A DNA stretch of 50,867 bases from an uncultured Bacteroidota bacterium (GTDB lineage Bacteria > Bacteroidota > Bacteroidia > Bacteroidales > GWA2-32-17). Position numbers and translations under genes: made by a program. Position 1 is the stretch's first letter. Every line of letters starts with the position of its first letter. Positions 15,998-26,101 of the stretch are shown in pieces. The notes below the pieces were generated by a model, which did no database searches, had not been told where the DNA came from, and was given only the letters and a program-made list of their open reading frames with translations. The DNA lies in the NCBI GenBank assembly GCA_903837285.1, contig CAILUD010000116.1, positions 1-50,867 on the forward strand, given 5' to 3'.

Positions 15998-17207
15998 CAA
16001 GGGTGAATTTGAACGAATTATTGAGCAAAAGCTCGACTCGTTTGAGTATGAGTACAATGATGCTTCGTGGAAGAAGTTTAAGAAACAAATTCCTGGGAAA
16101 AGCTCATTTATAGGAATTGCTGCTGTTTTTAGTATAGTTGCTATTTCTGCAATAGGATTGTATTTGTTTTTAAATACTGAAAGTACAGAAAAGTGTAATA
16201 AATTTATAAATACTATAGCAAATTCAATTTTGCCAACTAAACCAGAATCGGAAGTAATTGTAAAATCTGATGTAGTTGAGGGTAATAACAATGTTACTTC
16301 TTCAGTAGTTTCAAATACAGAAAATGAGAAATCTCAGGCAGTTAAAGAAGAGGCTGCTAGTATTATTGATAATCAGCAGATAAATGCTAGTAATCCAAAA
16401 ATTACTGATAATTCAACAAATAATAATTCAAATATTGTTGTTAAGCCAAATGCTACTTTTAGCTGTCGAAATACTGAAGGATGTGCTCCACATACAACTA
16501 AATTTGTGCCTGTCGAAATTTCTGACTCAACTATTTATTCCTGGGATTTTGGTGACGGAACAATTTCTACCGAAAAAACTCCAACTCACACATATTTAAA
16601 ACAAGGAAATTACTCTGTGTTGCTAATGGTGAAATTTTTTAAATCAGAATCAGTTATTTCAAATTTAAAACAATATTTAGTTAAGGTTTATGAAACACCT
16701 GCAGCAATTTTTACAACAGAAATTAGTAATTCTGTTGCAAATTTCACTAACGCATCTGTTGGCGCTCAAAGTTATAAATGGGTGTTTAATGATACTGAGT
16801 TAAACGAAGAAAACGTTCAAAAAGATTTTGTAACAAATGGAAAGTATAATGTTAAATTAATTGCAACAAATAGTTTAGGCTGCTCGGATACTATTTCAAA
16901 TAGGTTGGAAATAAATGTAAAATTTCCAATACAATTAGCGAATCGTTTTAGCCCGAATGGTGATGGAGATAATGATGTTTTTGGTCCTCAGGGAATAAAT
17001 TTAAATGACTATTATTTTATTTTTGATATTTATAATAAAAATGGACAGGTAGTATTTAGTTCAAAAGGAAATAATGTTAACTGGGATGGAAATAATAAAA
17101 TAACTGGGCTCAGCGCTGAAGATGGAGTTTATTTTTATAAATTAAAAGCTAAAGATAAGCATGGTAACATTGAAGAGTTGAATGGAAGAATAAACTTAAT
17201 AAGGTAA
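15990..17207 (+). CDS. membrane-spanning PKD-domain protein with T9SS type B tail, candidate anti-sigma or surface sensor
   Basis: I start at ATG 15990 (MNNKGEFERII); ATG 15978 lacks room for a ribosome site. The 405-residue protein has a 37-residue hydrophilic N-terminus with a FEYEYNDASWKKFKKQI segment like those of Bacteroidota anti-sigma proteins, then one hydrophobic span (about 38-62), an Asn/Ser/Thr-rich linker to ~150, a PKD domain (SWDFGDGTISTEKTPTHTYLKQGNYSV), a second PKD-like domain (YKWVFNDTE...YNVKLIATNSLGCSD), and a CHU_C/type B sorting domain (RFSPNGDGDNDVFGPQG to the end). There is no ordinary signal peptide. Either it is an inner-membrane anti-sigma with an unusual tail, or the span is a late signal for export. 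It overlaps the sigma gene by 8 bp. Confidence 0.8.
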   Translation: MNNKGEFERIIEQKLDSFEYEYNDASWKKFKKQIPGKSSFIGIAAVFSIVAISAIGLYLFLNTESTEKCNKFINTIANSILPTKPESEVIVKSDVVEGNNNVTSSVVSNTENEKSQAVKEEAASIIDNQQINASNPKITDNSTNNNSNIVVKPNATFSCRNTEGCAPHTTKFVPVEISDSTIYSWDFGDGTISTEKTPTHTYLKQGNYSVLLMVKFFKSESVISNLKQYLVKVYETPAAIFTTEISNSVANFTNASVGAQSYKWVFNDTELNEENVQKDFVTNGKYNVKLIATNSLGCSDTISNRLEINVKFPIQLANRFSPNGDGDNDVFGPQGINLNDYYFIFDIYNKNGQVVFSSKGNNVNWDGNNKITGLSAEDGVYFYKLKAKDKHGNIEELNGRINLIR

Positions 17208-17269
17208 AAGTTTTAAACAGGATTTTTTATTCTTAATATTTTATTATACATTTATTTAAAAAACAACCT

Positions 17270-17929
17270 ATGAAAAAGCTTATATTTTTGTTAATTTTTA
17301 TTTCTGGTTATTGTTATGCACAGCAACCAGTTTTTAATTTTGAAGCAAATAAAGCGTATAAGATTCAAATACAAGGCATAAGTAATGCAGCTGAAGCTGA
17401 CAATATTGCACGTTCAGCAGAGAAAATGCAAATGAGTATATTTTCATTTGTTGATCATTTAACAGGTTATGGTTTTTTTATAGTAGACAATTTTTATAAA
17501 GTTCATGAAATTGAAAAACTAATAAATAATAAAGGAAAGTATTTATGTGAAGGAAGTGAAGAAATCGTATTAAGTGAAGATAAATTTTTAGAAATATATA
17601 TGATGCGTGGTGGATTTAAATATCCAGAGTTTTCAATTAATATTCCAAAAGAGATTGTCATGGGGCCATATAAGGAATTGACTTATAGCTTATTTTCTAA
17701 AGCTATTTCTATTTGGAAGAAAGCTTATTCAAAAACGTATAATCAATCGGTTGGATTTCCAGAGCATTATCCCATATTTATCAATACAGGAAATTCAGAG
17801 GATAATATTAAAACAGATCAGGAAAAGCAGAGTTGGATGATAAATTATCCCGATGAATATGAGCAACTGGCTCGTAAAAGTACTGAAGGTGCAAAAGTAT
17901 TGGAAAATCAAAAGGAGATTGAAAAATAA
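17270..17929 (+). CDS. exported protein of unknown function in the adhesin operon
   Basis: The 219-residue product starts with a signal peptide MKKLIFLLIFISGYCYAQ. The mature part begins with a beta-alpha segment (AYKIQIQGISNAAEADNIARSAEKMQMSIFSF) followed by GYGFFIVDNFYKVHEIEKLINNKG. This could be a small alpha/beta sandwich of the ferredoxin-like type, but that is only a pattern impression. The C-terminal half is charged, ending YEQLARKSTEGAKVLENQKEIEK. It lies 62 bp after the PKD gene and 27 bp before the adhesin gene, so it is probably part of the same unit and may be an adhesin partner. There is no T9SS tail. Confidence 0.75.
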   Translation: MKKLIFLLIFISGYCYAQQPVFNFEANKAYKIQIQGISNAAEADNIARSAEKMQMSIFSFVDHLTGYGFFIVDNFYKVHEIEKLINNKGKYLCEGSEEIVLSEDKFLEIYMMRGGFKYPEFSINIPKEIVMGPYKELTYSLFSKAISIWKKAYSKTYNQSVGFPEHYPIFINTGNSEDNIKTDQEKQSWMINYPDEYEQLARKSTEGAKVLENQKEIEK

Positions 17930-17956
17930 ATATAATACGAAGTAAAAAACAAAAAT

Positions 17957-20900
17957 ATGAAAAAAAATGCTTTATATATCTCTAAAAGGGTATTATGCTT
18001 TTTTGTATTAATATTTATTAGCTATTATTCCTATAGCCAATGTACTAATACCACTGCTTATGGATCTGCCACGGCTTCAACAGTAGCAGGAACAACTGTA
18101 ACAATAAGCACTGTAAGTTACCAGACAGAATACAGCACTATTAGTGGTATTGTTGCGGGTACTTCATATTCTGTGAATTATAGTCTAGGTGGTTGTGCTA
18201 CAGTTCATAGTGGTAGTTATAATGGCCCTGTGGTAGCTTTTGGTACTCCTCCTGTGGCTTTTACAGCAACAACTTCAGGAACATATTATGTTTCATGGAA
18301 TACAAACTGTACTACTTGTGGAACAGCTAGTACAGGCGGAACGTCTTCAATTACGACTACATCTGGTGGTGGAACGCCTCCGAGTGGTGGTGGTGCAGAC
18401 TGTGCTAATGCAGACCCTTTTTGCACTGGAACCACTTATAATTTCCCATTATCAACAAGTGGTATCTCTGCGCAGGTTGGACCAGACTATACCTGTTTAC
18501 TTACACAACCAAATCCTGTATGGTATTATTTATTGATTGATCAACCTGGAAGTATTGATATTCATATGCAATCAACTCCAGGTGTTTATGATGTAGATTT
18601 TACCTGTTGGGGCCCTTTTAGTTCTTTAGCAAATTGTGGAAATTTAACAGCTGCAAATACTGTAGATTGTAGTTATTCTACTTCAGATCAGGAAGATTGC
18701 AATATTTCAAATGCTTTAACAGGTCAGTACTATTTAATGATGATAACAAATTTCTCGCAACAAGTTACAAATGTTCAGTTTTCTCAGACAGGTGGCTTGG
18801 GTACTACAAATTGTAATATTGTTTATTGTAATATTAATGGAATAACAACAACACCAGGAGCTTGTGTTCCTGCTACTAATACCTTTACATTAACTGGATG
18901 TGTTAATTATAATAATACTGTAAATGATCATCCGCCTACCTCTGGTATTTTAACTGTAACTGTAAATCCGGGTGGATATACTCAGACTTTTACTCCACCG
19001 TTTGGTACCCAAAAATGTTTTTCTATTGCTGGTATTCCTGCAAATGGTGGTGCATATACAGTCACTGGAGTATTTTCGGATGCTCCTACTTGTACTTGGA
19101 CTTCAAACTTTACTGCACCGGCAGCTTGCAATGCATGCTCTGTAAATGCTGGTGTTGATCAATCAGTATGTGGATTAACTGCCACTCTGGCGGCTGGTAC
19201 AACTGCAGGTTATTCTGCTTATCATTGGAATCCGGTAGCAGGTATAACTTTCGGTAATGTAAATTCTGCAACATCGACAATAACTGCAACTGCAGCCGGA
19301 ACATATGCATTAACATGGGTTGGTACAAATAGCAGTAGTGTTACTTGTACAGATGTTATGAATATTACTTTTTCAAATCCATTAGCCGGGTTTACATATA
19401 ATAGTAATCAATGTTTATTAGGAAACTCGTTTAATTTTACAAATACAGGAACTTCTTCTGGTGCAACATATTTATGGACTTTTGCCGGAGGTACACCTGC
19501 TACGTCGACAGCGCAAAGTCCTGCTGGGGTGACTTTTAGCGCATCAGGAACTCATCTAATAACGCAAGTTGTTACTGTTGGTGCCTGTACCGCTACAGCA
19601 ACGCAAACTATTACGGTATATCCTCAACCTACGGTTTCAGCTACACCTACAAATGCATCATGTTTTGGTATCTGTAATGGAAGTGCTTTAGCTTCAGGTA
19701 GCGGAGGGGCGGCTCCATATACTTACCATTGGAATACTGGACCAAATACAGCAACTATTTCTGCCTTATGCCCAGGAACGTATTTAGTTACAGTTACCGA
19801 TAATTTAGGGTGTACTGGTATTAATAGTACTACTATAACCCAACCTGCTGCTCTAGTGTTGAATGCAACTAGAGCTAATCCTACTTGTAGTGGTGGTTGT
19901 AATGGAACTGCAAATGTTATTGTTACAGGAGGGATAGGTCCTTTTTCATATAATTGGGGTGCTGGTTCAACTCCAACTGCTGCAACTACAAGTAGTTTGT
20001 GCGCAGGAACTTATACTGTAACAGTTTCTGATCAAGGTTCAGCTTCGGCTTGTACTCAAATTCAGAGTGTTATATTAACAGCTCCAATTGCTATCGGATT
20101 ATCCCCTTCTAATACAAACGCTACTTGCGGTTCAAATAATGGGTCTGCAACTGTTACTGTTACTTCTGGTGGAATACCTAATTATACTTATGCCTGGTCA
20201 GGTGGCCCAACAACTCCAAATTCAGCTTTAAATACTAATACATATTCATCAATTGGGTCTGGTGCTTATACTGTTACTGTCACAAATTCAAATGGTTGCA
20301 CAAATACACTAGTTGTAAATGTAACAAGTTCAGGAGCTCCAATTGCAAGTATTGGTGTTCCTACTAATCCATTATGCTTTGGTGCTTGTAATGGTATTGC
20401 TACTGTAAATTTAAGTGGAACTTTAAACCCTCCATATAATTATGTATGGTCAAATGGTAGTACAACTAATGGATCTGTATCAACAAGTAATACTGTTTCA
20501 AATTTATGTAATGGTACTACAACTGTAAATATTACAGATGCAAGTGGTTGTGTAGCATCTGCTTCGGTAACTGTAACTCAGCCAACTCAAGTAACTGCAA
20601 CTACTACTACTGTTAATGCACATTGTAATCATGCTGATGGAACAGCTACTGTTAATCCTTTAGGTGGATCTGCTGGATATACTTATATATGGTCAACTAT
20701 TCCAATTCAAAATACTCAAACTGCAATAAATCTTTTACCTGGAAATTATTCTGTAACTGTAAAAGATGTAAATAATTGTTCTGTTATTGCAACTGCCACT
20801 GTTATTAATTCTCCTGGTGTAGTTGCTTCTATAGCTGCATTTACTAATGTTTCATGTTTTGGTGGTAATAATGGAACTGCTACTGCTTCCGGAACAGGTG

Positions 20901-23900
20901 GAAATATTCCATACACATATATATGGCCAGTTTCAGCTGCAAGTCAGGTTACCGTAACTGCTATAAATTTAGCCGCAGGTAGTTATGTGGTAACAGTATC
21001 TGATGCAAATTTATGCACCTCTATAGCAACAGCTACGATATCAGCTCCAACAATTGTTACTGCAAATATCTCAAGTTTTACTCCTGCATTATGTTTTGGT
21101 TCATGTAATGGAACAGCAATAGTTGCTGCTGCAGGAGGCACACCTGGCTACACATATAGCTGGACAAATGGTCAATTAGTACCTAATGCAACTGGATTGT
21201 GTAATGGTGTTTATTCTGTAACAGTTAAAGATGCGAATTTATGTTCCGCAATAACATCAGTTACAATTAGCCAACCTACTTTATTAACTGCTAGTGCTAC
21301 TACAATAAATGCACACTGTGGGCATGCTGATGGAAGTGCTACAGTTACTGGTACTGGCGGAACTCTAGGATATTCTTATTCTTGGAGTGGTGGTGGACAA
21401 GTAACTCCGATTGCAATAAATCTGTTACCTGGAAGTTATACTGTAACCGTAACCGATTTAAATAGTTGTACTGCTGTAGCAAATGCAACAGTGGGAAATA
21501 CACCAGGTGGAACAGCTTCAATTTCTTCTTTTACAAATATTACTTGTTCTGGTTTATGTAATGGTTCTGCAACAGTTTCTATGGGAGGTGGAACATTACC
21601 TTATACTTATTCTTGGTCTGGTGGTGGATCAACTCCAACAATAACAAATTTATGTGCTGGTTCATATATCTCAACAGTAACTGATGCTAATGGCTGTACT
21701 TCGACTGCATCAACTACAATAACAAGTCCAACTCCATTAACAGTGAATTTAGCTGTTATCGATATTAGTTGTGCCGGTCAATGTACCGGAATAATTACTG
21801 CTACTCCTGCTGGAGGAACACCTCCATATTCATTTATGTGGAGTAATGCTTTTGCTGGACCAGTAAATAATAATTTATGTGCTGGTTCATATATTGTAAC
21901 TGTAACAGATTCTCATGGCTGTACTGTAATCGCAACAGGGACTATAGCAGCTGTTCCTCCAATTGTACTAAGCGCTGTTCCAACAAGTGCAAATTGTAAT
22001 CAATCAAATGGTGGATTAGATATGACTGTAACTAATGGTGCGGCTCCATTTACTTATCAATGGTTACCATCAGGTACTACAGAAGATTTAACTGGAATAC
22101 CAGCTGGTGTATATAATGTTACTGTTACCGATTTTAAAGGTTGTACACAAACAGCTTCTTATACTGTTTCAAATGTAGCAGGTCCTGTTGCAAGTATTGC
22201 TTCATTTACCAATGTTACATGTAATGGATTAACAAACGGATTAGCACAAGGTTTTGTTAATGGTGGAACTGCTCCATATACTTATTTATGGAGCAATAGT
22301 CAAAATAGTATTACGGCAACAAGTTTAGGTGCAGGTACTTATACTTTTTCAGCAACAGATTTAATGGGTTGTGTAACGACTTCAACAGTTACAATTACTC
22401 AACCATTATTACTTTCAGTATTAACAATTTCGAGTGTAAATCCTTCCTGTAATGGAGATTGTGATGGTACGGCAACGGTTTTAGCAACAGGTGGTACACT
22501 TCCATACAATTATTTATGGATAGGTGGTACTCCATTTGGTGGATTAAATTCAACAAGCTCCACAACAACAGGTATTTGCAGTGGGAATTTATCGGTATTG
22601 GTTACTGACGCAAATGGCTGTACTGTAGGTAATTCGACTTCTGTTATTGAGCCAAGTTTTATATCCTTAACTACATCTAACACAAGTGAAACTTGTAGTG
22701 GTTTACATAATGGAACGGCTAGCGTTACAGCAAATGGAGGAACTCCAATTTATTTATATCAATGGGATGCTGCAGCAGGTGGACAAACAAATAGTACCGC
22801 AATTGGTTTAGCTGGTGGTGTTTATACTGTTACTGTTTCTGATAGTCAGAATTGTATTGAAATAACTACTGTGACTGTTAATACACCAAATCCTATGGTA
22901 TTAAATAGTATAACTCCAACGCATCTTACTTGTTATTTAGCAAACGATGGTAGTATTTCAACAAATATTACTGGCGGTACTCCAAGTTATAATTATATAT
23001 GGACAAATTCAGTTGGTACTTATAACTCAACTCTCCAAAATATTGGAAATTTACCTCAGGAAACTTATTTTTTAACTGTAACTGATCAAAATGGTTGTAA
23101 TATTACAACTTCAGTAATTATTAGTCAACCTCCGCAACTTAACCTTAATTTAATAGAAACTGATGAAAGCTGTTATCAATTTTGTGATGGTAGTATTTCA
23201 GCAAATGTTTCTGGAGGACAATTGCCATATTCTTATTTGTGGTCGAATGTATTAAATACTTCAACAATTAGTAATTTATGCCCTGGTAGTTATGTTGTTA
23301 CTGTAACAGATAATAATGGTTGTACTATTTCTTTAAATTCTACGGTAACTGGAAATCCATTATTGCAAATTGATGTAATAAGTGTTGTTCCCGCAACTTG
23401 TGGGATTGCGAATGGAGAAGCTACTATAGGTGTTCAGGGTGGTTCAACAGGATATTCAATTTCATGGACAACAGGTGGAAATAGTGTATATGAAACAGGA
23501 ATGCCAGCTGGAATTGCTACTGTTACATTAATAGATCAAAATGGTTGTATTGCAACTCAGAATATTCCTATAATTAATCTTGCCGGTCCTCAAATAACTA
23601 CTTTAACACCTGCACCTGTGAGTTGTGCTGGAATGAATGATGGAGTTGCAATTGTGAGTTATACACCATCAAGTCCTCCTGCACCGCCGTATGTTGCTAC
23701 TTGGAGTACTTTGCCAATTCAAAACAGTGATACAGCGACAGGTTTAGCCGGAGGAATGTACTTTGTAACTATAGTTGACAATAACGGCTGTCAATCTTCA
23801 GGATCTGTGGTTGTTAACGAACCTACAAACTTTATTTCTGTAATAAGTAGTTCAACAAATAATCATTGTAATGGAATTTGTTCTGCAACCGCTTCAGTTT

Positions 23901-26098
23901 TAGCTGGAGGAGGAACACAGCCATATACTTATACATGGTTAGGAATTAGTCAAACGGGTGCCAGTGCAAGTAATTTATGTGCCGGACCTTTTACTGTTGT
24001 TGTAGAAGATGCACATGGTTGCACAAGTGTAAACGTTGTTAATATTTCTGAACCACCTGCATTAACGGTAACCGGAGTTGTAACTGATGCTCAGTGTTCT
24101 GGTGATGCAAATGGATTAATTTCTGTGTCTGTATCTGGAGGAAGTCCTGTTTACCAATACACATGGCAATTACCAGCAGTAGGTTCAACTTCTATTGCAT
24201 CAAATTTAAACGCTGGTAATTATTCTGTTGTTGTTACTGACACATGGAATTGTAGTGTAACATCTTCATATACTGTTAGTGAGCCTCCTTTGATTTACGC
24301 ATATGCATCAACAACTCCAGCTCATTGCGGATTGGATAATGGAACTGCTCAGGTTGACTCCATAGTAGGTGGTGTTCCTGCGTTTCAGTATCATTGGTCA
24401 CCTGGGAATTCTACAAATACTAGTATTTCCAATTTGGTAAGTGGAAATTATCAACTACAAGTAACAGATAATAATGGATGTGGTGGAGTCGTTAATGTTA
24501 CTGTTTTAGAAATTGCAGCACCATCTCAACTTACATTTAATGTAACAAATGCTATTTGTCCCGGATCTTATACCGGATCGATTACTGCAAATGTTGTTGG
24601 TGGATTAGCTCCTTATACTTATTTGTGGTCTGATTTACAGTCAACTCAAATGGCGTTAAGTCTGGCAGCTGGTGTTTATAATGTAACTGTAACTGATGCT
24701 AATTTATGTACTATAGCAAATTCTTCAATTGTTGGACAACCAAATCCAATTATTGTATATGCTAATGGAGTAGATTCAATCTGCATGGGAAATAATTCAG
24801 TAAATATTACTGCAAATGCAGCTGGCGGAACACCACCATTTACATATTTCTGGACAGGACCAGGAATAACAGTACCTGGTTCTCAAACACAAATGGTTTC
24901 TCCAGATAGCACTACAAATTATTTTGTTAATGTAACAGATACAAATGGTTGTGTTTCTCAAAACCCAGGAGTAGTAAATATTTATGTGTATCCTGCAATT
25001 TATGCAAGTATTTCAGCGAATACAACAATTTGTGAAGGTGACAATTACGATATAAATGTAACTGCTTTTGGAGGAATAGGGCCACCTTATAATTATGTTT
25101 GGAATATTGGTGCTGGTAACCCAAATACTGTAACGCCAATGGATACAACTATATATATAGTTCAGGTTTTTGATGGTTGTGGTACGCCTCCAGGAAATGC
25201 CACAATGACACTTTATGTTCAGCCAGCACCTCAATTAATTCGTGATCCTAGATTCCAAAGTGGTTGTGTCCCTTTATTGGCTAATTTTGATGCTGTTGTT
25301 TCTGTTCCGTTTGGTGGTGTAGCATATAATTGGAATTTTGGTGATCCATCTACTGGTAATAGCAATTATTCAACAGATAGTGTTACTTCTCACATTTATA
25401 CTCTTCCTGGATTATATGCCATTACTTTAAATTTAACATCTGATTATGGCTGTGAAATGACTAGAATTTTTAATGATTTAGTTGAGGTATTTCCTATACC
25501 TACAGCAGATTTTACTTATACACCAAATGTTGTTGATGCTTTACAAGGTGAAGTTCAGTTTAATGCTGAAACCGAGGTAGGAAATCAAACAGTTTGGGAT
25601 TTAGGTGATGGTGAATCAGCTGCTGGCATATTAAATCCAACTCATATTTATGCTAGCCCTGGAGTTTATACTATAACACTTTTTGTTAGAACAGAGGATG
25701 GCTGTATAGATACAGTGCAGCACACTTTAAAAGTTAATGAAATATACACAATCTGGGTGCCAACGGCTTTCTATCCTGGAACTGGTTCTGCTGACGGTTA
25801 TTTTTATCCAAAGGGAAGAGGGTTTGATAGAAATAACTATTATTTAGCTATATATGATAGGTGGGGGCAGGTTATTTTTGAAACAACAACTTATCCTGAA
25901 GGAACTGATTTAACTCCGAATGAAGTTCAGGATTTTGCAAATCTAAATCAAGGATGGATTCCAGGAGGTTGGAATGGCGGTCATAAAAATAAAGTAGATA
26001 AACTTGTTCCAATTGGAACATATACTTGGTACATTAAAGTAGCAGATGTTAATGGTACTATACACGAAGAGACTGGACCTGTAACTGTGGTCAGATAA
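17957..26098 (+). CDS. giant SprB-repeat adhesin-like protein with T9SS type B sorting domain
   Basis: The 2713-residue protein starts with a signal peptide ending near SYYSYSQC. Residues ~30-330 contain a Cys/Thr/Gly-rich head (GGTPPSGGG linker, then a region with PVWYYLLIDQPG like Bacteroidota surface proteins). Ig-like segments follow to ~565. About 22 SprB-type modules of ~77 residues run from ~566 to ~2265 (pattern CxGxCNGxAxV...GGxxPYxYxW...LCAGxYxVTVTDxNGC). Two further Ig-like modules, two PKD domains (~2420-2590; YNWNFGDP, VWDLGDGES) and a CHU_C tail (WVPTAFYPGTG...YYLAIYDRWGQVIFE) close it. It resembles SprB-type gliding adhesins or large surface adhesins. The usual PorP/SprF partner gene is absent downstream. 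Confidence 0.9.
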   Translation: MKKNALYISKRVLCFFVLIFISYYSYSQCTNTTAYGSATASTVAGTTVTISTVSYQTEYSTISGIVAGTSYSVNYSLGGCATVHSGSYNGPVVAFGTPPVAFTATTSGTYYVSWNTNCTTCGTASTGGTSSITTTSGGGTPPSGGGADCANADPFCTGTTYNFPLSTSGISAQVGPDYTCLLTQPNPVWYYLLIDQPGSIDIHMQSTPGVYDVDFTCWGPFSSLANCGNLTAANTVDCSYSTSDQEDCNISNALTGQYYLMMITNFSQQVTNVQFSQTGGLGTTNCNIVYCNINGITTTPGACVPATNTFTLTGCVNYNNTVNDHPPTSGILTVTVNPGGYTQTFTPPFGTQKCFSIAGIPANGGAYTVTGVFSDAPTCTWTSNFTAPAACNACSVNAGVDQSVCGLTATLAAGTTAGYSAYHWNPVAGITFGNVNSATSTITATAAGTYALTWVGTNSSSVTCTDVMNITFSNPLAGFTYNSNQCLLGNSFNFTNTGTSSGATYLWTFAGGTPATSTAQSPAGVTFSASGTHLITQVVTVGACTATATQTITVYPQPTVSATPTNASCFGICNGSALASGSGGAAPYTYHWNTGPNTATISALCPGTYLVTVTDNLGCTGINSTTITQPAALVLNATRANPTCSGGCNGTANVIVTGGIGPFSYNWGAGSTPTAATTSSLCAGTYTVTVSDQGSASACTQIQSVILTAPIAIGLSPSNTNATCGSNNGSATVTVTSGGIPNYTYAWSGGPTTPNSALNTNTYSSIGSGAYTVTVTNSNGCTNTLVVNVTSSGAPIASIGVPTNPLCFGACNGIATVNLSGTLNPPYNYVWSNGSTTNGSVSTSNTVSNLCNGTTTVNITDASGCVASASVTVTQPTQVTATTTTVNAHCNHADGTATVNPLGGSAGYTYIWSTIPIQNTQTAINLLPGNYSVTVKDVNNCSVIATATVINSPGVVASIAAFTNVSCFGGNNGTATASGTGGNIPYTYIWPVSAASQVTVTAINLAAGSYVVTVSDANLCTSIATATISAPTIVTANISSFTPALCFGSCNGTAIVAAAGGTPGYTYSWTNGQLVPNATGLCNGVYSVTVKDANLCSAITSVTISQPTLLTASATTINAHCGHADGSATVTGTGGTLGYSYSWSGGGQVTPIAINLLPGSYTVTVTDLNSCTAVANATVGNTPGGTASISSFTNITCSGLCNGSATVSMGGGTLPYTYSWSGGGSTPTITNLCAGSYISTVTDANGCTSTASTTITSPTPLTVNLAVIDISCAGQCTGIITATPAGGTPPYSFMWSNAFAGPVNNNLCAGSYIVTVTDSHGCTVIATGTIAAVPPIVLSAVPTSANCNQSNGGLDMTVTNGAAPFTYQWLPSGTTEDLTGIPAGVYNVTVTDFKGCTQTASYTVSNVAGPVASIASFTNVTCNGLTNGLAQGFVNGGTAPYTYLWSNSQNSITATSLGAGTYTFSATDLMGCVTTSTVTITQPLLLSVLTISSVNPSCNGDCDGTATVLATGGTLPYNYLWIGGTPFGGLNSTSSTTTGICSGNLSVLVTDANGCTVGNSTSVIEPSFISLTTSNTSETCSGLHNGTASVTANGGTPIYLYQWDAAAGGQTNSTAIGLAGGVYTVTVSDSQNCIEITTVTVNTPNPMVLNSITPTHLTCYLANDGSISTNITGGTPSYNYIWTNSVGTYNSTLQNIGNLPQETYFLTVTDQNGCNITTSVIISQPPQLNLNLIETDESCYQFCDGSISANVSGGQLPYSYLWSNVLNTSTISNLCPGSYVVTVTDNNGCTISLNSTVTGNPLLQIDVISVVPATCGIANGEATIGVQGGSTGYSISWTTGGNSVYETGMPAGIATVTLIDQNGCIATQNIPIINLAGPQITTLTPAPVSCAGMNDGVAIVSYTPSSPPAPPYVATWSTLPIQNSDTATGLAGGMYFVTIVDNNGCQSSGSVVVNEPTNFISVISSSTNNHCNGICSATASVLAGGGTQPYTYTWLGISQTGASASNLCAGPFTVVVEDAHGCTSVNVVNISEPPALTVTGVVTDAQCSGDANGLISVSVSGGSPVYQYTWQLPAVGSTSIASNLNAGNYSVVVTDTWNCSVTSSYTVSEPPLIYAYASTTPAHCGLDNGTAQVDSIVGGVPAFQYHWSPGNSTNTSISNLVSGNYQLQVTDNNGCGGVVNVTVLEIAAPSQLTFNVTNAICPGSYTGSITANVVGGLAPYTYLWSDLQSTQMALSLAAGVYNVTVTDANLCTIANSSIVGQPNPIIVYANGVDSICMGNNSVNITANAAGGTPPFTYFWTGPGITVPGSQTQMVSPDSTTNYFVNVTDTNGCVSQNPGVVNIYVYPAIYASISANTTICEGDNYDINVTAFGGIGPPYNYVWNIGAGNPNTVTPMDTTIYIVQVFDGCGTPPGNATMTLYVQPAPQLIRDPRFQSGCVPLLANFDAVVSVPFGGVAYNWNFGDPSTGNSNYSTDSVTSHIYTLPGLYAITLNLTSDYGCEMTRIFNDLVEVFPIPTADFTYTPNVVDALQGEVQFNAETEVGNQTVWDLGDGESAAGILNPTHIYASPGVYTITLFVRTEDGCIDTVQHTLKVNEIYTIWVPTAFYPGTGSADGYFYPKGRGFDRNNYYLAIYDRWGQVIFETTTYPEGTDLTPNEVQDFANLNQGWIPGGWNGGHKNKVDKLVPIGTYTWYIKVADVNGTIHEETGPVTVVR
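19645..24755 (+). repeat. 22 tandem SprB-type protein modules, largely in triplets
   Basis: First-Cys codons of every third module lie at 19661, 20375, 21092, 21770, 22448, 23171, 23867 and 24557, spaced 678-723 bp, i.e. about 232 residues per three modules. The repeats are clear as protein but strongly diverged as DNA, so this is old modular structure rather than a recent tandem amplification. Modules at positions 1, 4, 7, 10, 13, 16 and 19 all carry four cysteines. Confidence 0.85.
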
Positions 26099-26101
26099 AT
26101 T

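Noticed and set aside
19645..24755. Tandem repeats that might be a CRISPR array or satellite DNA
   Set aside because: The period is ~231 bp, coding in a single frame, and DNA identity between units is low; they are protein modules.
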